NCBI GenBank assembly: GCA_013365325.1
Contig: JABVXV010000647.1
Coordinates: 1-18,306 of the forward strand
Direction of reading: 5' to 3'
DNA: 18,306 bases
Source of the DNA: Dipetalonema caudispina
Lineage: Eukaryota; Nematoda; Chromadorea; Rhabditida; Onchocercidae
Positions 13,217 to 18,306 of the stretch are shown piece after piece. Under the pieces are notes generated by a model. The model saw nothing but the letters and a program-made list of their open reading frames with translations, searched no databases and was not told the DNA's origin. Both the position numbers and the translations under genes were made by a program. The number at the start of each line of letters is the position of its first letter. Positions within the stretch are counted from its first letter, which is position 1.

Positions 13217-13413
13217 CCCTCGTATTTTTTACCTCTTAAGATTGTTGTTAGGATTGATTTTAAAATAACCTGAAATTGATGTAAATGATAATATGATGAA
13301 AAATTAAATGGAATTTATTACTAATTTCATCGTAAATTAATATCATATTACGATCAATTTAAAATTGTTAAAATTTAAATTAATTGCTAATATATGAAAA
13401 AAAAAAAGAAATT

Positions 13414-13443
13414 TGCATAAATTTATGCATAAAGTTATGCATA
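13414..13443. repeat. 12-bp palindromic tandem repeat, 2.5 copies
   Basis: TGCATAAATTTA (13414), TGCATAAAGTTA (13426) and TGCATA (13438) repeat in register. The first 16 bp (13414-13429) form a perfect palindrome, and TATGCATA occurs twice, 12 bp apart. Confidence 0.85.
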
Positions 13444-13624
13444 TACGAAAGTTTAAACTTTAATTAAATTTTTTTTAATTGCCAAAAATAAAACAATATT
13501 TAAAATGTGATATATATACTATTGAGCAAAATTATTAAGCATAAAATATTTGGCTCATTGGTAAATTCACACAATTCAAAGAAATCAATTCATTTGTCGA
13601 TGAATAAAAAATATTACACTTTAG

Positions 13625-13626
13625 AC

Positions 13627-13663
<37 letters not shown>

Positions 13664-13667
13664 GAGA
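13625..13667. repeat. (AG)n microsatellite
   Basis: About twenty AG dinucleotides with one GGG interruption; purine on the plus strand. Confidence 0.95.
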
Positions 13668-13843
13668 ATGAAAAAGTAGAGAGAGAAATGGAATGTTTCT
13701 TGTTCATATTTTATTTTTATCATCCGCATTTGTTAAAAATTTCCTAACCATATGATAAATCAATTTTTTGCATTTATTTCTCAAAAATCATTCCAACTTT
13801 TTTTTTTTAATTATTTCAATTGGATATAATTATCTCTTACCGA

Positions 13844-13896
13844 TGATAAGCTTATCTTATCATTGATAACAATGACAATTACAATTACAATGATAA
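13844..13896. promoter_or_regulatory. Cluster of GATA-factor motifs
   Basis: TGATAA at 13844, AGATAAG (as CTTATCT) at 13851, TTATCA at 13857, TGATAA at 13864 and at 13891. Five WGATAA-type sites in about 53 bp, on both strands, including the GATAAGCTTATC palindrome. ELT-type GATA factors of nematodes bind TGATAA. Enhancer function is inferred. Confidence 0.3.
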
Positions 13897-13933
13897 TCTT
13901 TTAATGTTCATTTTGCCTACAAAATAAAGCAGT

Positions 13934-13958
13934 AAAAAAAAAAAAAAAAAAAAAAAAA
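13934..13958. repeat. A25 homopolymer
   Basis: Uninterrupted 25-nt A run. It is preceded by AATAAA (13923-13928), which resembles a processed poly(A) end, but no gene-like sequence lies upstream. Confidence 0.85.
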
Positions 13959-14035
13959 CAGTTCAAATGAAACAATTATTTCATCCGTTACAAATTTAAA
14001 AAATTACAATTAATGATAATCAAATGCTGATACTT

Positions 14036-14066
14036 TTCTCTCTCTCTCTCTCTCTCTCCCTTTCTT
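14036..14066. repeat. (CT)n microsatellite
   Basis: About ten CT dinucleotides passing into CCCTTTCTTT. Confidence 0.95.
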
Positions 14067-14189
14067 TGTATTCATATTCTTAAAAATGACCAGCTAGAAA
14101 TAATGAGATAGAGAGAAGCGAATTGTAGGAAAGGATAATTGATTGGCTAATTTGATTGTTCGATATATGTATATTTATATGTTAGCATC

Positions 14190-14261
14190 CTCTCTCCCTC
14201 TCCCCCTCTTTGTCTCTCTCTCCCTTTTCAGTATGATAAAAGATTTTTTTTTTTTTTTTTT
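14190..14261. repeat. CT-rich tract and T18 homopolymer
   Basis: Imperfect CTCTCTCCC repeats (14190-14227), a short mixed spacer, and an 18-nt T run (14244-14261). Confidence 0.9.
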
Positions 14262-14382
14262 CCTCATTTTTTACAAGTATCAAAAAGATTGTCAGCTATT
14301 TACAATTCTATTTATCAGTTATCGTAAGCATAAATAAATAGATATATCTATATCGTATTGAAAATTCAAAAATTTTTTAAAA

Positions 14383-14387
<5 letters not shown>

Positions 14388-14422
<35 letters not shown>

Positions 14423-14516
14423 AACTTAGAATTTAATATTAAACAAATTTAACGAAGATTTCATTTTAAAATTTAAATTTAACAAAAACCATTTCCATTC
14501 AAGTTTAAAATTTTAT

Positions 14517-14550
<34 letters not shown>
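14388..14550. repeat. A33 and T32 runs in inverted orientation
   Basis: An A run (14388-14420) and a T run (14519-14550) are separated by 98 bp of AT-rich sequence. They are the longest homopolymers here and form a perfect inverted repeat of about 32 bp. Confidence 0.85.
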
Positions 14551-14551
<1 letters not shown>

Positions 14552-15041
14552 TATGAGAAAACAAAAATTTTGATATCATTATGTTGTTAATTGCTATGGT
14601 GATATTTACTAATGAATTAATTGTAAGAGTAATAATTAACTATATATATATTAATATATGTAGATGAAATATACATAACATATATGTATGTATTATAGAA
14701 GGAATTAATTAAAGATGGAAGTTGCTAATTAATTGAAAGATAATGAGATGAAAGAGTAGAAAAGGTAAGAAAGAGGTATACGATAAATATGGTAAAAGAA
14801 ATGATATATGAGTTTAAACTTTTCTTCATTATGTACTGCAATGATTCAAATATTTTAAGAACATTTTGAAACAAAACGAAACAAAAAAAAAAAAAAACAA
14901 TTTGCAAACATCATTGTATTGGTGAATTATTTTAATTTATGATTTCGAAATTTGAAACATTCATATTTTTAATGTTTGGTAAAATTTTGCCAAAAATTTA
15001 AACCATAATTATTAATTTTAGGTTACAATCATTTGTTCTTA

Positions 15042-15044
15042 CTC

Positions 15045-15081
<37 letters not shown>

Positions 15082-15100
15082 TCCTCCCTCTTCCTTTTTC
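15042..15100. repeat. (CT)n microsatellite
   Basis: CTTTCTCTCTTT passes into about twelve CT dinucleotides and a TTCCTCCCTC tail; the longest CT tract in the window. Confidence 0.95.
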
Positions 15101-15901
15101 ATCTATTATTTATGATTGAAAAATGTTTTTGTTGCTTTTTAACTATCATCACTATACTACTACTATTATTACTATTATCATTAAGTATTATTACTATGGC
15201 TTATTAAGTTTCATTCAAATAAAAACTAAATTAGGTTTAATTAGTTGTAGTATATGATCAATTGAATTTATTTTATTTTGAAAAATCTTATAAAATTGAA
15301 AAATTTTATAAATTACTTCTAAGTTTTTTTTTTTTTTTTTTCTTTTTTAAATGGACTTTTTTAATTCATTTCATTTCATTCATATTTTCCATTTAATTGT
15401 TATAGAAATGACTGATGTGTGAATAAAAATGGAAATGAAATTAGCTGTGATTATTACTATTTAATTTAATGAGTAAATTCTAGCAAGAAGTACAGAAAGA
15501 ATGAAGGAAATAATCAAATCGATGTGTAAATAATATCTAAATGAGTAAATAAGCTCACATATAACTAATTAACTGGAAAATATGAATGAATTAAATTGCA
15601 AATAAATTTGAAACATGAATAACATTTGTTATTATAATGTTAAATTGAATGAAATATTATATGTGAAAATTTTATGAAAAATGTATTCGATAAAAAAAGA
15701 AAGAATGCAAAATAAAAAATGGCAAATAATAAAAGAAGGAAAAATAGCAATTTAAATAAATGTGACCAATGGTCAATAGAGATAATATGATAGCCTGATC
15801 ATTGCTATTAATTGATTTTAATAAATAGTAAACATTGTCAATTTGTACATTCATATTTGAATAACATAATGTACAGCACATTATGCATAATTTTAATCAA
15901 A

Positions 15902-15931
15902 AGAGAGAAAGAGAGAGAGAGAGAGAGAGGA
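15902..15931. repeat. (AG)n microsatellite
   Basis: Imperfect AG repeats followed by purine-rich GAGAAAAATAGAAAGAAGGAG. Confidence 0.95.
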
Positions 15932-16262
15932 TGAGAAAAATAGAAAGAAGGAGAAAGAATGAGAAGAAATAATTAATTATATCAAAAAAAAAAAATTTTT
16001 CATTTTACAACTTTTTACTATATATAAATTTAATTAACCTAAGAAGTCTCCCTTAATTTTCTATTTTACAAAATTTTGCATATATTTTTCAAAAAATATA
16101 TCGGAAATCTATACATAATAATAGCGAACTTGCATTATTGATTTATCATCAGTACTGTTGGAAATGTTTGATATTGTTGTATATCAGTGAATATGTGGTT
16201 AAATTTTTTTTTTTTTTCATCTTTTGAAATAAAATTTAAATATCTGAAAATTGTTGGCGTAC

Positions 16263-16410
16263 GATTAACCATTGTATAATTTTTGAAATTAAATTTTTTT
16301 TTTTTTTTTCATTTATTTATGATCATCAATTGTACAATTTTCAAATACAGAAATTTTTTTCCTCTATTTATGATTATCAATTAAAAAATTTCGGAATTAA
16401 ATCTTTAAAT
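16263..16410. repeat. Degenerate 50-58-bp tandem repeat, about three copies
   Basis: Units begin at 16263, 16321 and 16372 with GATTAACCATTG, GATCATCAATTG and GATTATCAATTA. Each continues through AATTT and, in the first two, a T run and an ATTTAT end. Lengths differ mainly through the T runs. Confidence 0.65.
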
Positions 16411-16495
16411 GGTCAATTTTTTTTTTTGGTGAAATTTCAACTTTTTCCAAAACATATAAAATGCAAATAATTTTTGTTGAATGAATAAATGTTAA

Positions 16496-16572
16496 GAATG
16501 TAATATGATATTATATATAGGTATATTGGTGAATGTAATATGATATTATATATATATATATATATATATATG
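16496..16572. repeat. 24-bp direct repeat leading into (TA)n
   Basis: A 24-bp sequence starting GAATGTAATATGATATT at 16496 is repeated exactly at 16531 after an 11-bp spacer. The second copy runs on into a TA tract to 16572, suggesting that slippage or duplication produced the array. Confidence 0.85.
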
Positions 16573-16632
16573 TATTGTAAAACTATAATATCACTTTCTT
16601 ACGTTATCGTAAATGTTGTAAATTGTTGTTAT

Positions 16633-16672
16633 ATCATATGGTATCGATTGTAATCGTATGGTACCTGTTGTA
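16633..16672. repeat. 20-bp tandem duplication
   Basis: Two adjacent 20-bp units starting at 16633 and 16653 agree at 16 of 20 positions (ATCRTATGGTA... TTGTA). Confidence 0.75.
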
Positions 16673-17235
16673 AAGTGCATACATAATAGTGTCATGAAAT
16701 GCAATTTGACAACAAAAGCATTACCATAACCATATCAGTAATCCTTTTACGTATAGTATAAAAGAATTTTAAATTGTTAAATGGAATAAATAATTGACAA
16801 TTTTTCGAAAAGTTGTGAAATTCTAAAAATTTCTTTTCAAATGACAATCAATATAATATAACTTTTATTCATCCATAGCAACATAAATACAATCAATGAA
16901 ACTTAATCGCTTAAAGGAAAAAAAAAAAATTATTAACTTGCGTAAACGATTTCGAATTCTTTTTTTTTTTTTTTTTCTTTTATCCATAATAACATCACAT
17001 AATTTTTCCCATTATTTCACATTAAAATGATTTTGAATTTTTTTTTTTTTTTTAAATAATCTGACTGAGTTTTTATGTTATTTTATTTCATATTTAGCTT
17101 ATTTCATGTATATCATTGTCAGGTAATAAAGAAGCAAGTGAAAAAGATTAAATTAGAAATTAAATATTTCCGCTTTCTTTTTTTTTTCTTTTTTTTCTTC
17201 ATCTTAATAGTTAATTATTGTTGATTTTCATTCAG

Positions 17236-17309
17236 ATAAGTTCACTGTCAAAATGCCGGAATTATATCCCGTATTATCATCTATCGATCCATTCATAACA
17301 TCCAGATAA
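17236..17309 (+). CDS. Isolated exon-like segment, possible terminal exon
   Basis: An acceptor TTTTCATTCAG ends at 17235. From it, one frame reads KFTVKMPELYPVLSSIDPF and stops at TAA 17307-17309; an ATG at 17253 lies in this frame. AATAAA follows at 17341. Base composition is clearly less AT-rich than the surroundings. I find no upstream partner exon in phase and recognise no family. It may be the last exon of a gene I cannot see, a short trans-spliced ORF, or chance. Confidence 0.2.
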
Positions 17310-17548
17310 TGATGATAGAGAACTATTGCATTTTTGCAAGAATAAAAACTGTTGTTATTTTGTTTGAACTTTTACAATTATTAATTTTTCCATCTCTTTT
17401 GGATTTGAGCGATAATTAAGAGATATGGGGTCAAGATCGATAACCGATGACATATTTTTCATCAGTAACATTATTCATTTTGTCATTTTACCCAATTTGA
17501 TTTGAAATCACCGATCATATCGATTGGGTATATATATCACCTACCACC

Positions 17549-17666
17549 AACATCACCAATATCATTAATATCGCCAATATCATCATCATCATCATTGTTA
17601 TCACCTTCATCAATATCATTAATACAAATACTATCATCATTACTATCTGTACTATTGCCATCATTA
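17549..17666. repeat. Imperfect ATC trinucleotide repeat
   Basis: About 120 bp made mostly of ATC, ATT and ACC triplets, including five consecutive ATC units near 17578. Degenerate enough to be old. No coding frame is supported. Confidence 0.8.
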
Positions 17667-17667
17667 T

Positions 17668-17792
17668 AAAAAAAAAAAAAAAAAGAAAAGAAAAGAAGAG
17701 AGAAAGGGGAAGAGAAAGAGGGGAGAAAAAAAAAAAAAAAAAAAAAAAGAGAGAATTGTTATATGGTGAAAAAAAAAAAAAAAAAAAAAAAA
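17668..17792. repeat. Purine tract with A17, A23 and A24 runs
   Basis: A17 (17668-17684), GA/GGGA-rich repeats, A23 (17726-17748), a short mixed spacer and A24 (17769-17792). Almost all purine on the plus strand over about 85 bp. Confidence 0.9.
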
Positions 17793-18306
17793 CACATAAT
17801 CAATGTCATATTTAAGTGATACGATGTAAGCAATCAAAAAGCAATCACAGAGATAAGCACTTTTCTTTCTAAAGTAAAACTTTAAAAATTGTTAAAAATT
17901 TTTCTACAATGAAAATTTCATATCTCTCCAGTAACTTCAGAAAATCTCAGAGAAATTTTGACACCAAAAAATAACCAACAAAAAAAAAAAAAATTCGAAT
18001 AATCGAATGATATGTACGAAATTAATTAACAATTTAAAGAAAAAAAAAAAAAACATACGCAAAAAAAAAAAAACCAATGAATTAAATTTCCACCTTATCA
18101 CTAATTTCAATTCCTCTAGGCTTTATTTAGATTACTTTGATAATATTCAATCTAAAATTAATTAATTATCCATTTTATCAAAAATATCTTGTTACTCTTA
18201 TACTTAATTCACTTTACCCAAATAAATCATTCTGAAATGAATGATTGATTGTATTAACAAAGAAATAAAAAGACAAAAGAAGCCACTCTTTAAAACAATA
18301 ACGAAC

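Larger units (their letters stand above)
11430..18306. other. AT-rich, homopolymer-dense gene desert
   Basis: Nearly 7 kb with no exon chain, tRNA or rRNA seen. It is filled with A and T runs of 10-33 nt on both strands, CT/GA microsatellites, CA and TA tracts, and short degenerate tandem repeats. Open reading frames here on either strand are 60-70 codons of low-complexity translation and are not listed. It could be intergenic DNA, or a long intron or flank of a gene beyond the window. The few GC-richer islands (11575-11700, 13020-13075, 17236-17345) are listed separately. Confidence 0.75.

Noticed and set aside
13923..13958. AATAAA followed by A25, suggesting a processed pseudogene tail
   Set aside because: No gene-like sequence lies upstream and no target-site duplication is seen; similar A runs occur throughout the desert.
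15220..15250. GGTTTAATTAG resembling the start of the SL1 spliced leader
   Set aside because: It diverges from the leader after ten bases and lacks the CCAAGTTTGAG continuation and an Sm site, so it is not an SL RNA gene.
15672..15881. Minus-strand open frame of 69 codons, Phe/Tyr-rich
   Set aside because: The translation reflects A-rich simple sequence on the plus strand; no start context, splice sites or domain support it.

Overview
The window looks like a nematode nuclear genome, most probably a spirurid/filarial worm. It has compact multi-exon genes with GT/AG introns and short TTTCAG acceptors, a very AT-rich background, abundant homopolymer and CT/GA simple repeats, and two proteins with clear nematode orthologues. 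The species assignment is inference from protein resemblance and base composition; no database was searched.

Layout: (1) 1-1141 is a gene-free upstream region holding a 41-bp tandem duplication, a hairpin, a (TC)n tract and candidate trans-splice acceptors. (2) 1142-2335, plus strand, is a complete four-exon gene for a cytosolic typical 2-Cys peroxiredoxin of 199 residues (TPX-2/PRDX-2 type). (3) 2336-4496 is intergenic; it holds a probable poly(A) signal, paired CACGTG boxes and an imperfect inverted repeat, and I see no convincing gene. (4) 4519-10606, plus strand, is a complete 15-exon gene for atypical protein kinase C (PKC-3), 599 residues, with PB1, pseudosubstrate, C1, kinase and AGC C-tail all intact; a good trans-splice acceptor lies 22 nt upstream of its ATG. 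(5) 10607 to about 11430 is probably the pkc-3 3' untranslated region. (6) About 11430-18306 is an extremely AT-rich desert of homopolymers, CT/GA, CA and TA microsatellites and short degenerate tandem repeats. It contains only weak candidates for function: a 27-residue small ORF, an isolated exon-like segment near 17236-17309, a GATA-site cluster and a FOX/CRE site pair.

The two genes do different jobs. The peroxiredoxin removes hydrogen peroxide using thioredoxin. The aPKC is the catalytic subunit of the PAR-3/PAR-6/PKC-3 polarity complex. Their adjacency appears to match the C. elegans arrangement, where prdx-2 and pkc-3 both carry cosmid F09E5 names, so it is probably ancient nematode microsynteny. 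I did not find a novel mobile element, CRISPR array, tRNA, rRNA or prokaryote-type system. The most useful new observations are about gene structure: a stop-free intron of 48 codons in the peroxiredoxin, a reverse-complement copy of exon sequence inside its first intron, and an acceptor directly followed by a donor-like sequence.
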